Assembly (NCBI RefSeq): GCF_040438645.1
Contig: NZ_CP159253.1
Span: 4,216,001-4,280,000, forward strand
DNA: 64,000 nucleotides
DNA from: Mesorhizobium sp. WSM2240
GTDB taxonomy: Bacteria; Pseudomonadota; Alphaproteobacteria; Rhizobiales; Rhizobiaceae
Direction of reading: 5' to 3'
The translations under genes were made by a program, and so were the position numbers. Every line of letters begins with the position of its first letter. Positions within the stretch are counted from its first letter, which is position 1. The notes beneath the pieces were generated by a model that did no database searches, was not told where the DNA came from, and saw only the letters and a list, made by a program, of their open reading frames with translations. This document shows positions 31,544 to 40,713 of this stretch, one piece after another.

Positions 31544-32332
31544 ATGGAACCTGCGCGGTCCGCCGAGCAACCAATTTCCAATGCCGTCCGGATCACGAAC
31601 CGCAACGGTCGTAGTCCGATCGTCCTCATTTGCGATCACGCATCAAACTTCATTCCCAAGCGCTTTGGAGACCTCGGCCTCGGAAAACGCGAGCTCGAAA
31701 GCCATATCGCCTGGGATCCGGGCGCTCTGCCGGTGGCCCGCAGGCTTGCCAAGGCGCTCGATGCGACGCTGATCGAATCCCGGCTTTCGCGCCTGCTGAT
31801 CGATTGCAACCGGCCGCTCGACGCGCCCGACCTGATCTGCGCGGTCAGCGAGACCACCGCCGTTCCGGGCAATGCGGACCTTTCGGTCCAGGACCGCCAG
31901 GCTCGCGTCGCACTGTCATGGCAGCCCTTTCACGAGGCTGTCGAACGGCTGATCAAGGACCGACTATTGCAGGATCGGGAAACCACGCTGGTTTCGATCC
32001 ATTCCTTCACCCCAGTCTACAAGGGAGTGAGGCGGCCGTGGCATATCGGCATCTTGCATGACGAGGATCGGAGCATCGCGGATCCCATGATCGCCGCTCT
32101 GAAAATATCGGGCGGCATCGTCGTCGGCGACAATCAACCGTATTCGCCGGCCGACCGCGTGTATTTCACGCTGGAGCGGCACGGGCGTTCGCGCGGGCTC
32201 TCCTGCGTCATGGTCGAAATCCGCAATGACGAGATCGGCGACGAAGCCGGCCAGCGCCGATGGAGCGACATGCTTGCCGGGATTCTCGCGGGAATGCCGG
32301 TAGCCGCCGAACGGGAACGGACCATTGCCTGA
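31544..32332 (+). CDS. N-formylglutamate amidohydrolase family protein (catabolic-island member)
   Basis: 262 residues. IVLICDHASNFIP, WDPGALPVARRLA and VSIHSFTPVYKG are the metal-site and core motifs of the family, in a form different from the copy at 20446. ATG 31544 has GGGGA about 9 bases upstream. It is the first gene of the TRAP operon, and its stop overlaps the start of dctQ by 8 bases. With a glutamine-synthetase-like ligase downstream, I infer that it may hydrolyse an N-acyl- or gamma-glutamyl amide made or imported by this island rather than N-formylglutamate itself. Confidence 0.82.
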   Translation: MEPARSAEQPISNAVRITNRNGRSPIVLICDHASNFIPKRFGDLGLGKRELESHIAWDPGALPVARRLAKALDATLIESRLSRLLIDCNRPLDAPDLICAVSETTAVPGNADLSVQDRQARVALSWQPFHEAVERLIKDRLLQDRETTLVSIHSFTPVYKGVRRPWHIGILHDEDRSIADPMIAALKISGGIVVGDNQPYSPADRVYFTLERHGRSRGLSCVMVEIRNDEIGDEAGQRRWSDMLAGILAGMPVAAERERTIA

Positions 32333-32834
32333 AGTTGTGAAAACCTATGTCCGTATCGTGGATGCATGGAGCCGATACCTGGGCCTCTTCACCATGTATC
32401 TGGTGTTCCTCATGATCGGCATTTTGTTCTATGCCTCGGTCATGAAGGTCTTCTTCCTGCCGTCGAACTGGACCGTCGAAATGGCCCAGTTCGTCATGGT
32501 CGCGTATTTCGCGCTCGGCGGAGCCTACACGATTCGCGAAGGCGACCATGTACGCATGGACTTGCTCTACAGCGGCTTTACGATGCGCGGCAAGGCGCGG
32601 GCGGACTTGTTCACCTCGATCGTGCTGGTCGGCTTCCTCGTCATGCTCCAGATCGGCGGCATAGCTTCGTTGGTCTACGCGTTTCAATATGGCGAGAAGA
32701 GCTTCTCGGCTTGGGCGCCGGTGATGTGGCCCATCAAGGTCGTGCTCAACATAGGCATCTTTTGCACGCTGCTGCAGGCAGTCGCGATCTTTTTCAAGGA
32801 CTGGGCGACGCTCAGGGGGGAATCTCTCTCGTGA
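32325..32834 (+). CDS. TRAP transporter small permease (DctQ-like)
   Basis: 169 residues with four predicted membrane segments (about 18-40, 50-72, 92-115 and 135-155), including GLFTMYLVFLMIGILFYAS. WTVEMAQFVMVAYFALGGAY and GDHVRMD are typical DctQ blocks. It starts at TTG 32325 inside the end of the amidohydrolase gene; GTG 32337 is an alternative. It forms the membrane unit with the large permease, whose start overlaps its stop. Uptake is driven by a sodium or proton gradient. Confidence 0.87.
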   Translation: MPEVVKTYVRIVDAWSRYLGLFTMYLVFLMIGILFYASVMKVFFLPSNWTVEMAQFVMVAYFALGGAYTIREGDHVRMDLLYSGFTMRGKARADLFTSIVLVGFLVMLQIGGIASLVYAFQYGEKSFSAWAPVMWPIKVVLNIGIFCTLLQAVAIFFKDWATLRGESLS

Positions 32835-34156
32835 GTTATAGCCTCATCGCAACCTTGATGTTTTCATCGATGATGCTGCTGCTCCTGACGGGGCAGCGGG
32901 TGTTCGCCGTGATCGGCTTCGTCGGCGCAACCGCGGCGGTCTTGCTGTGGGGCACGGGAGGCATCGAGATTCCCTTCACCGCCATCATCAAGGTGATGAA
33001 GTGGTATCCGCTGCTGACGCTGCCGCTTTTCGTCTTCATGGGCTACATGCTCGCCGAATCGCGCATCGCCGACGATCTCTACAAGATGTTTCACGTCTGG
33101 TTCGGTCCTGTTCGGGGCGGACTCGCGATAGGCACCATCCTGATGATGGTCATTATTTCAGCCATCAACGGGCTCAGCGTCGCCGGGATGGCTGTGGGCG
33201 CAACCATCGCGCTCCCGGAACTTTTGAGGCGCGGCTACGATAAGGTCATGGTAACCGGCGTGATCCAGGCGGGCTCCACGCTTGGCATTCTCGTGCCGCC
33301 GAGCGTGGTGCTGGTTCTATACGGCATGATCGCACGCCAGCCCATCGGCAATCTCTGGATGGCTGGCGTGTTCCCCGGCCTGATCATGGCGGCGCTCTTC
33401 ATCATCTACATCACAGTCCGATGTTTGCTTCAGCCGAAGCTCGGCCCGCCCCTGGTGAAAGAAGAACGTGACCAGTACACGTTCGGCCAGAAGGTGGCTC
33501 TCGCGCGGGCTGGTCTGATCCCGCTCGCTATTTTCCTCTCCATGACCGGACTGTTCCTGACCGGCGTCACCAGCCTCGTCGAAAGCTCGGCCGTGGGCGC
33601 AGTCGCCTCGATCGTGGCCGCGTGGCTGCGGGGCGGACTCAACTGGACGGTGCTCCATGACACGACGCGCAAGACGCTCGGCATTTCCTGCATGTTCTTC
33701 TGGATTATCACCGCCGCGCTCTGTTTCGGCGCCGTGTTCGACGGGTTAGGCGCGGTACGCTCTATCGAAAACCTGTTCCTCGGCGAGCTTGGCCTCGAAC
33801 CTTGGCAGGTTCTGGTCTTGATGCAGCTCACCTTTGTTGGTCTCGGTGTCTTCCTCGACGACACGGCCATGCTGGTTATTGTCGCGCCGCTCTTCATCCC
33901 GCTAGCCGGAGCGCTGGGCTTCGATCTGGTTTGGTATGGGATCCTTTACACGATCACCTGCCAGATTGCGTATCTGACGCCGCCCTTCGGCTACAATCTC
34001 TTCCTGATGCGCGCCATGGCTCCTCCGGAAGTGACGCTGCCCGACATTTACCGGTCAGTTTTCCCGTTTGTCGGTATCATGCTGCTCACGCTGCTGATCA
34101 TCGGGATATTCCCGGAGACCGCGACGTGGCTGCCGAACTACTATTATTCAAAGTAG
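32831..34156 (+). CDS. TRAP transporter large permease (DctM-like)
   Basis: 441 residues, strongly hydrophobic, with about 12 membrane segments. ILVPPSVVLVLYGMI, SAINGLSVAGMAVGATIALPEL and FLDDTAMLVIVAPLFIPL are DctM family motifs. GTG 32831 overlaps the dctQ stop (GTGA), and GGGGGGAA lies 8 bases before it, so translation is coupled. This is the channel-forming subunit that carries the solute through the inner membrane. Confidence 0.93.
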   Translation: MSYSLIATLMFSSMMLLLLTGQRVFAVIGFVGATAAVLLWGTGGIEIPFTAIIKVMKWYPLLTLPLFVFMGYMLAESRIADDLYKMFHVWFGPVRGGLAIGTILMMVIISAINGLSVAGMAVGATIALPELLRRGYDKVMVTGVIQAGSTLGILVPPSVVLVLYGMIARQPIGNLWMAGVFPGLIMAALFIIYITVRCLLQPKLGPPLVKEERDQYTFGQKVALARAGLIPLAIFLSMTGLFLTGVTSLVESSAVGAVASIVAAWLRGGLNWTVLHDTTRKTLGISCMFFWIITAALCFGAVFDGLGAVRSIENLFLGELGLEPWQVLVLMQLTFVGLGVFLDDTAMLVIVAPLFIPLAGALGFDLVWYGILYTITCQIAYLTPPFGYNLFLMRAMAPPEVTLPDIYRSVFPFVGIMLLTLLIIGIFPETATWLPNYYYSK

Positions 34157-34187
34157 GCCTAAGGCTGTTCAACCAGAGGGAATGACA

Positions 34188-35252
34188 ATGGAAAAAATCC
34201 AGAATAGACGCATCTTCCTGAAGAAGGCAGGGCTCGTGACGGCAGGCGCCGTCGGCGCCTCGACCCTGGCGACGCCCTATGTGATGGCGCAGACGACGCC
34301 GATCAAATGGCGCCTCCAGACCTATGCCGGGGCGGCGCTCGGACCGCATGTCACCAAGCCTGCGGTCGATATGTTCAATGCCGCCGCCAAAGGCGAAATG
34401 GAGATCGAACTCTACTTCGCCGACCAACTCGTGCCGACCGGCGAACTGTTTCGAGCCATGCAGGCAGGCACGATCGACGCGGTCCATTCGGACGACGATT
34501 CCATGGCGGCGCCGGTCGATATCTCGGTGTTCGGCGGCTATTTCCCGTTCGCGACCAAGCATATCCTCGACGTGCCGGTGCTATTCAACCAGTACGGGCT
34601 CGCCGACATATGGCGCGACGAGTATGCCAAGGCCGGAGGGGTTGTGTGGCTCTCGGCCGCGGGCCAGGATCCGTGCCACTTCAACACCAAGAAGGCGCTC
34701 AATTCCCTGGCGGACCTGCAGGGCCTTCGCCTCTACACCTTCCCGACCGCCGGACGGTTCCTGTCTCAGTTCGGCGTGGTTCCGGTATCCATACCGTATG
34801 AGGACGTGCAGGTCGCGGTGCAGACCGGCGAACTCGACGGCATGTCCTGGTCGGGCATCACCGAAGACTACACGGTGGGTTGGGCCGACGTCACCGATTA
34901 CTTCACGACCAACAACATCTCCGGCGCCTGGATCGGATCGTGGTTCGTCAATGAAAAGAAGTGGGCGGACACTCCGGAGCACCTGAAGCAGTTGTGGCTT
35001 GCCTGCGTCGACGCCAGCCACACCTATCGCAACCAGTGGTATTGGGGCGGCGAGGCGAAGCTTCGCGCGACGGGCGACAAGCTGAAGCTTACGACGATCC
35101 CGGCCGCCGAATGGGCCGAGGTGGAGAATGCTGCGCTGAAATTCTGGGATGAGATCGCGGCCGAGAGCGAGACCCGCGCCAAGGTGGTCGGCATCTTCAA
35201 ACAGTACAACGAGATCCTGAAAAAGGCCGGCGGCGTCTACACCCAGGGATAA
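34188..35252 (+). CDS. TRAP transporter substrate-binding protein (DctP-like)
   Basis: 354 residues. The N-terminus NRRIFLKKAG has a twin-arginine-like signal followed by a hydrophobic stretch and a cleavage site near VMAQTT, so export in folded form is possible. The mature part is a DctP fold: WRLQTYAGAALGPH, ELFRAMQAGTIDAVHSD and LYTFPTAGRFLSQFG. ATG 34188 is preferred to ATG 34182 because AGAGGG is correctly spaced only for the former. It captures the solute in the periplasm. DctP proteins of this subgroup often bind organic acids. A strong hairpin follows the stop. Confidence 0.92.
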   Translation: MEKIQNRRIFLKKAGLVTAGAVGASTLATPYVMAQTTPIKWRLQTYAGAALGPHVTKPAVDMFNAAAKGEMEIELYFADQLVPTGELFRAMQAGTIDAVHSDDDSMAAPVDISVFGGYFPFATKHILDVPVLFNQYGLADIWRDEYAKAGGVVWLSAAGQDPCHFNTKKALNSLADLQGLRLYTFPTAGRFLSQFGVVPVSIPYEDVQVAVQTGELDGMSWSGITEDYTVGWADVTDYFTTNNISGAWIGSWFVNEKKWADTPEHLKQLWLACVDASHTYRNQWYWGGEAKLRATGDKLKLTTIPAAEWAEVENAALKFWDEIAAESETRAKVVGIFKQYNEILKKAGGVYTQG

Positions 35253-35272
35253 CGCCGACAGATTGTGCGATA

Positions 35273-35298
35273 GAGCCCGGCTGCTCCGAGCCGGGCTC
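35273..35298 (+). terminator. Intra-operon hairpin downstream of dctP
   Basis: A perfect 10-bp stem (35273-35282 with 35289-35298) and a six-base loop, followed by CTT but no T run. It lies between dctP and the ligase gene. It probably stabilises the upstream mRNA or partly terminates, giving more binding protein than enzyme. Confidence 0.65.
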
Positions 35299-35355
35299 CT
35301 TGCGTGGACAAGACGATGCCGATCAAGCCGGCGTTCGTGCAAAATGAGGAAGAAA

Positions 35356-36726
35356 ATGGCCGGAAATGTTTCATTCGATGAATTGAAAGCGGCAGTCGCC
35401 GGAAGCGAGATCGACACCGTTCTCGCCTGCGCCGTCGACATGCAGGGTCGCCTCGTCGGCAAGCGCTTCCTGGCCAAATATTTCGTCGAGTCGGCCTATG
35501 ACGAGACGCATGGCTGCAACTACCTGCTGGCCAACGACATCGATATGGAGCCGGTGCCCGGCTACAAGGCGGCAAGCTGGTCCAAGGGCTATGGCGACTT
35601 CGTCATGAAGCCCGACCTGTCGACCATCCGCCGGGTGCCGTGGCTGGAGAAGACGGCGCTTTTGCTATGCGACCTGCAGGATCATCATACCCATGAAGAT
35701 CTGGGCCATTCGCCCCGGGGCATCCTCAAGAAGCAGGTAAAGCGGCTCCAGGAGCGCGGCTATCTCGCCTATTTCGCCTCCGAACTCGAATTCTACCTGT
35801 TCAGCGAAAGCTACGATTCCGCCCGCGCCAAGCATTGGCAGAATCTGGAAACCGCCTCGCCCTATATCGGCGACTACCTGATCGGCATCACCACCAAGGA
35901 AGAGGGTGTGATGCGGCGGCTGCGCAACGAAATGGAAGCCGCCGGCATCCCGATCGAGAACTCGAAGGGCGAATGGGGCCCGGGCCAGGAAGAAATCAAC
36001 GTCCGCTACGCCGAAGTGCTGGAGATGGCGGACCGCCACGTCATCCTCAAGAATGGCGCCAAGGAAATCGCCGACAGCATGGGCAAGGCCATCAGCTTCA
36101 TGGCCAAATACAATTACGGCCTCGCCGGCAATTCCAGCCACATCCATAATTCGCTGTGGAGCGCCGACGGCAAGACGCCGCTTTTCTACGATAGCAACAG
36201 CGAATGGACGCTGAGCCGGCTCGGCCAGCAATGGGCGGCCGGCCAGCTTAAATACGCCAGGGAATTCACCTGGTTCCTTGCGCCCTACATCAACTCCTAC
36301 AAGCGCTTCCAGGCCGGCACCTTCGCGCCGACCAAGATCATGTGGAGCGAGGACAACCGCACGGCCGGTTTCCGGCTTTGCGGCGAGGGCACCAAGGGCA
36401 TCCGCATGGAATGCCGCATCGGCGGCGCCGACCTCAACCCGTATCTGGCCTTCGCGGCGCTGATCGCCGCAGGCCTCGCCGGCATCGACGAGAAGCTCGA
36501 GCTGCAAAAGCCCTTCGTCGGCGATGCCTACCAGGCGGCCGAACTGCCCGAAATTCCTAAGACCCTGCGTGACGCGACGCAAACCCTGGCCGAGTCGAAG
36601 ATGCTTCGGGAGGCGTTCGGCGAGGAGGTCATCGAGCACTATGTCCACACCGCGAAATGGGAGCAGATGGAATACGATCGCCGCATCACCGACTGGGAAC
36701 TGCATCGCGGGTTCGAGCGGTATTGA
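35356..36726 (+). CDS. Glutamine-synthetase-like ligase (probable gamma-glutamyl-amine synthetase)
   Basis: 456 residues with a GS beta-grasp N-domain and catalytic domain. LEFYLF lies near residue 145, KGEWGPGQEEINVRYAE carries metal and substrate residues, GLAGNSSHIHNSLW is the ATP/Glu-binding signature, and NRTAGFRLCGEG with MECRIGGADLNPYLA are late conserved blocks. It differs from assimilatory GlnA and lies between a TRAP transporter and aldehyde/alcohol dehydrogenases. That is the setting of gamma-glutamylating enzymes such as PuuA and IpuC. The amine partner is unknown. ATG 35356 follows GAGGAAGAAA. Confidence 0.85.
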   Translation: MAGNVSFDELKAAVAGSEIDTVLACAVDMQGRLVGKRFLAKYFVESAYDETHGCNYLLANDIDMEPVPGYKAASWSKGYGDFVMKPDLSTIRRVPWLEKTALLLCDLQDHHTHEDLGHSPRGILKKQVKRLQERGYLAYFASELEFYLFSESYDSARAKHWQNLETASPYIGDYLIGITTKEEGVMRRLRNEMEAAGIPIENSKGEWGPGQEEINVRYAEVLEMADRHVILKNGAKEIADSMGKAISFMAKYNYGLAGNSSHIHNSLWSADGKTPLFYDSNSEWTLSRLGQQWAAGQLKYAREFTWFLAPYINSYKRFQAGTFAPTKIMWSEDNRTAGFRLCGEGTKGIRMECRIGGADLNPYLAFAALIAAGLAGIDEKLELQKPFVGDAYQAAELPEIPKTLRDATQTLAESKMLREAFGEEVIEHYVHTAKWEQMEYDRRITDWELHRGFERY

Positions 36727-36759
36727 TCGGCTCAAGAAAAAGAAGAACACGAGGACGAC

Positions 36760-38145
36760 ATGACGGAAACCATCAAGCTCAAATCCCCCATCGACGGCTC
36801 GATCTATGCCGAGCGGCCGGTTGCCACCGATCAGGCAGTCAACGGCGCGGTCGAGCGCGCCAGAGCCGCCCAGGCGGAATGGGCGCAAACGTCGATCGCC
36901 GAGCGCGGCAAGTACCTGCTCGCCTTCCTCGAGGCGCTGCTGGCCATGAACGACGAGATCGTGCCTGAACTCGCCTGGCAGATGGGCCGGCCAACGCGCT
37001 ACGGCGGCGAGAAGGGCGGCGCCGAGGAGCGCACCCGCTACATGGTGGCGCTCGCCGAAAAAGCGCTGGCGCCTTACGTGCCGGAGGACCGGCCGGGCTT
37101 TCGCCGCTACCTAAAGAAGGAGCCGCTCGGCGTGGTGTTCGTCATCGCGCCGTGGAATTATCCTTATCTCACCGCCGTCAATTCGATCGTGCCCGCTTTG
37201 ATGGCCGGCAACGCCGTAATCCTCAAGCATGCAGCGCAGACGCTGCTCGTCGGCGAACGTTTCCAACAGGCCTTCGACAAGGCCGGCCTGCCGAAGGGCG
37301 TATTCCAAAACATCGTGCTGAACCACGCCCAGACGGAGAAGCTGCTGGGCTCCGGCAAGATCGACCACGTCAACTTCACCGGTTCGGTGGCCGGCGGGCG
37401 GGCGATCGAGAAGGCGGCTGCCGGAACCTTCATGACGCTCGGCCTCGAACTCGGCGGCAAGGATCCAGCCTATGTGCTGCCCGACGTGAAGCTCGACCAC
37501 GCCGTCGCCAACCTCGTCGACGGCGCATTCTACAATTCCGGCCAGTGCTGCTGCGGCATCGAGCGCGTCTACGTGCACGAGAAGGTCTATGACGACTTCG
37601 TCGAGGGCTTCATCGCCGAGACGAAGAGCTATCGCGTCGGCAATCCGCTCGACCAGGCGACCACGATGGGCCCGATGGCGCAGGCCCGCTTCGCCGATTT
37701 CATCCGCGAGCAGAAGGCCGAGGCGCTGCGCAAGGGCGCGACCGCGCATATCGGCATGAAGGTCGAGGGCGACCGCGACGGCTCGCCCTATCTCGCGCCG
37801 GAAGTTCTTACCAATGTCGATCACCAAATGAGCGTCATGCGCGAAGAGAGTTTTGGTCCGATCGTCGGCATCATGAAGGTGCGCAACGACGAGGAGGCCA
37901 TCGCGCTGATGAACGACAGCCCCTACGGCCTGACCGCCTCGATCTGGACCACCGACACCGACCGCGCAGCGGCGATCGGCGACCGCATCGAGACCGGCAC
38001 GGTGTTCATGAACCGCTGCGACTATGTCGATCCCGGCCTTGTCTGGACGGGCGTCAAGGACACCGGGAAAGGCGGCGCCATGTCGGTCGTCGGCTACGAG
38101 AACCTGACGCGGCCGAAGAGCTACCATCTGCGCGAAACAATCTGA
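36760..38145 (+). CDS. NAD(P)-dependent aldehyde dehydrogenase
   Basis: 461 residues. FVIAPWNYPY is the cofactor-binding start, VNFTGSVAGGRAI follows, LELGGKDPAYVL carries the general-base Glu, and NSGQCCCGIERV carries the catalytic Cys. EESFGPIVGIMKV and the C-terminal GYENLTRPKSYHLRE complete the family pattern. It oxidises an aldehyde to the acid. It lies 33 bases after the ligase and 19 bases before the alcohol dehydrogenase, so the two probably catalyse consecutive oxidations of the same compound. GAGGACGAC precedes the start. Confidence 0.92.
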   Translation: MTETIKLKSPIDGSIYAERPVATDQAVNGAVERARAAQAEWAQTSIAERGKYLLAFLEALLAMNDEIVPELAWQMGRPTRYGGEKGGAEERTRYMVALAEKALAPYVPEDRPGFRRYLKKEPLGVVFVIAPWNYPYLTAVNSIVPALMAGNAVILKHAAQTLLVGERFQQAFDKAGLPKGVFQNIVLNHAQTEKLLGSGKIDHVNFTGSVAGGRAIEKAAAGTFMTLGLELGGKDPAYVLPDVKLDHAVANLVDGAFYNSGQCCCGIERVYVHEKVYDDFVEGFIAETKSYRVGNPLDQATTMGPMAQARFADFIREQKAEALRKGATAHIGMKVEGDRDGSPYLAPEVLTNVDHQMSVMREESFGPIVGIMKVRNDEEAIALMNDSPYGLTASIWTTDTDRAAAIGDRIETGTVFMNRCDYVDPGLVWTGVKDTGKGGAMSVVGYENLTRPKSYHLRETI

Positions 38146-38164
38146 TTTCTTCGAAAGCACATTA

Positions 38165-39337
38165 ATGACCAAGCTCTTTTCCAAATGGAATTACCCGACC
38201 ACTGTTCGCTTCGGCGCCGGGCGTATATCGGAATTGCCGGACGCGCTCACCGCCGCGGGCATCGAGCGGCCGCTTTTCGTCACCGATCCCGGCTTGGCGA
38301 AACTGCCGGTCGTGGCCAGCACGCTGAGGCTGCTGGACGATGCCGGGATTCCGTATGGCGTGTTTTCGGACGTGAAGCCGAACCCGGTTGAATCCAACCT
38401 CACCGCCGGCATCGAAGTCTTCAAAAAGGGCGAGCATGACGGCGTCATCGCCTTCGGCGGCGGCTCGGGCCTCGATCTCGGCAAACTGATCGCCTTCCAG
38501 GCCGGCCAGACGCGGCCGGTCTGGGATTTCGAGGACATAGGCGACTGGTGGACGCGCGCCGATTCCAATGCCATCGCGCCGATCGTCGCCGTGCCGACAA
38601 CTGCGGGCACGGGCTCGGAGGTGGGTCGCGCCGGCGTGCTGACGCACGAGGCAAGCCACACCAAGAAGATCATCTTCCACCCGAAGCTCCTGCCGGCGAT
38701 CGTGATCGCTGACCCCGAGCTGACCACCGGCATGCCGCCCTTCATCACCGTCGGCACCGGCATGGATGCACTCGCCCACTGCCTCGAAGCCTATTGCGCG
38801 CCGGGCTATCACCCGATGGCGGACGGCATTGCGATCGAGGGCATCAGGCTGGTGTTCGAGAACCTGCCGAAGGCCTATGCGGACGGCAGCGATCTGACCG
38901 CCCGCGCCCATATGATGAGCGCTGCCGCGATGGGGGCGGCGGCCTTCCAGAAAGGCCTCGGCGCTATCCATTCGTTGTCGCATCCGATCGGCTCGCTCTA
39001 CGACACCCATCATGGCATGACCAATGGCGTCTTCATGCCCTACGTGCTCGCCTTCAATCGCGCGGCGGTGGAAGCGCGCATCGAACGGCTTGCTGCCTAT
39101 CTCGGCATTTCCGGCGGCTTCGACGGTTTCGCGGACGCCATTTTGAAGCTGCGCAGGGACCTGAAGGTGCCGCACACGCTGCCGGAGCTGATCAAGGATT
39201 TCGGGATGGACGGCGAGCGCAAGGCGCTGATCGCCGAGATGGCGGTCGCCGATCCGAGCACGGGCACCAATCCGGTGGAACTCACCGGGAAGGCCGCGGC
39301 CGGCCTGCTGGAGAACGCGATTTCGGGCAAGGTTTGA
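38165..39337 (+). CDS. Iron-containing (type III) alcohol dehydrogenase
   Basis: 390 residues. VIAFGGGSGLDLGK is the NAD-binding loop, PTTAGTGSEVGRAGV the next family block, and the metal is held by Asp and His residues including MDALAHCLEAYC, HSLSHPIGS and THHGMTNGV. It oxidises an alcohol to an aldehyde, probably feeding the aldehyde dehydrogenase just upstream. The chain is of normal length. After it comes a 229-base gap before the ABC transporter genes. Confidence 0.9.
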   Translation: MTKLFSKWNYPTTVRFGAGRISELPDALTAAGIERPLFVTDPGLAKLPVVASTLRLLDDAGIPYGVFSDVKPNPVESNLTAGIEVFKKGEHDGVIAFGGGSGLDLGKLIAFQAGQTRPVWDFEDIGDWWTRADSNAIAPIVAVPTTAGTGSEVGRAGVLTHEASHTKKIIFHPKLLPAIVIADPELTTGMPPFITVGTGMDALAHCLEAYCAPGYHPMADGIAIEGIRLVFENLPKAYADGSDLTARAHMMSAAAMGAAAFQKGLGAIHSLSHPIGSLYDTHHGMTNGVFMPYVLAFNRAAVEARIERLAAYLGISGGFDGFADAILKLRRDLKVPHTLPELIKDFGMDGERKALIAEMAVADPSTGTNPVELTGKAAAGLLENAISGKV

Positions 39338-39445
39338 GTGCAACCAGGGAGCGTTCAATGCGAGGGAGGAGGGGAGAGGCGATCTCGAAAGTTCGGCGAA
39401 TATATTAGCCGGAAAAGTAACTGCTTGCGATTGCTACAAGCCGTT

Positions 39446-39462
39446 AAAAGTAGTTAACTTTT
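39446..39462. promoter_or_regulatory. Possible operator upstream of the ABC transporter operon
   Basis: AAAAGT-AGTTA-ACTTTT is an inverted repeat in the AT-rich part of the 229-base gap, 105 bases before the binding-protein start. Short A/T dyads of this kind suit RpiR-type regulators, but the identity of any bound protein is a guess. Confidence 0.3.
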
Positions 39463-39566
39463 CAGGCCTCGGGGGTTAGGGCGGTCCAGCTTTTCATCGG
39501 ACTGTCACTAGGTAGCGGTAACCGCATCGCAGGCGTCAAATGGCGTCAGTTCAATGGAGAGAACAC

Positions 39567-40671
39567 ATGTTCAGTTTCACAGGGAAGGTCCTTTCCCTCT
39601 CGGCGGCGTCGCTTGTGGTGACGACCGCTTTCGTCTCGGCACAGACGATGGACGAACTCGTCGCGGCAGCCAAGGCAGAAGGCCAGTTGACCACGATCGC
39701 GCTGCCGCATGACTGGTGCGGCTATGGCGAGGTCATCGCCGGCTTCAAGGCGAAGTACCCGGAAATCACCGTCAACGAACTCAATCCCGACGCCGGCTCG
39801 AGCGACGAGATCGAGGCGATCAAGGCGAACAAGGACAATAAGGGTCCGCAGGCGCCGGACGTCATCGATGTCGGCCTCTCCTACGGTCCATCGGCCAAGC
39901 AGGAAGGGCTGGTCCAGCCCTATAAGGTCTCGACCTGGGACACGATCCCGGACGACGCCAAGGATGCCGAAGGCTACTGGTACGGCGACTATTACGGCGT
40001 GCTGTCGTTCGAGGTGAATAAGGATCTGGTGCCGAACCCGCCGGCGGACTGGGCCGACCTCTTGAAGGACGAGTACAAGAACGCAGTGGCGCTCGCCGGC
40101 GATCCGCGCGCCTCCAACCAGGCGATCCAGGGCGTTTATGCAGCCGGTCTCGGCTCGGGCGGTACCGACGCGAAGTCGGCCGCCGAGAAGGGCCTCGCCT
40201 TCTTCAAGGAACTGAACGAAGGGCAATTTCGTTCCGGTTATCGGCAAGGCGGCTACGCTGGCGCAGGGCCAGACGCCGATCCTGATCACCTGGGACTACA
40301 ACGCCCTTTCGGGCCGCGACACGCTGAACGGCAACCCGCCGGTCGACGTTATCGTGCCGAAGACCGGCGTGGTGGCCGGCGTCTACGTTCAGGCGATCAG
40401 CGCATTTGCGCCGCACCCGAACGCCGCCAAGCTGTGGATGGAGTACCTCTATTCGGATGAAGGTCAGCTCGGCTGGCTCAAGGGCTACTGCCATCCGATC
40501 CGCTTCAACGATCTCGCCAAGAACGGCAAGATCCCGCAGGAGATGCTCGATAAGCTGCCGCCGGCCGCTTCCTACGAAGCCGCCGTGTTCCCGACGCTCG
40601 AGGATCAGGCAGCCGCCAAGGAGATCATCACCAAGCAGTGGGACGCCGTAGTCGGCGCGAACGTGCAGTAA
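39567..40671 (+). pseudogene. ABC transporter substrate-binding protein gene with a frameshift
   Basis: Frame one encodes a signal peptide (cleavage near FVSAQT) and about 218 residues of a binding protein (ALPHDWCGYGEVIAGFK; VIDVGLSYGPSAKQ). The reading then shifts at GGG 40221-40223: the true C-terminus (GNFVPVIGKAATLAQG, then TPILITWDYNALSG and onwards) continues in the next frame to TAA at 40671. Removing one base restores a protein of about 367 residues. The frame without correction ends at 40460 in nonsense. The downstream permease and ATPase genes are intact, so this may be a recent mutation or an assembly error. Polyamine/iron/phosphonate-type family. Confidence 0.82.
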
Positions 40672-40678
40672 GCATGCG

Positions 40679-40713
40679 GATGCGGCGGGCGGCCAAAAGA
40701 CGCCCGCCGCATC
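40679..40713 (+). terminator. Intra-operon hairpin after the binding-protein gene
   Basis: A perfect 13-bp stem (40679-40691 with 40701-40713) around a 9-base loop, no T run. It lies between the binding-protein gene and the first permease, the usual place for an element that stabilises the upstream mRNA or attenuates read-through. Confidence 0.7.

Noticed and set aside
32366..34156. 596-codon version of DctM reaching into dctQ
   Set aside because: The first 155 codons lie over dctQ in another frame; GTG 32831 has a strong ribosome site and the expected protein length.
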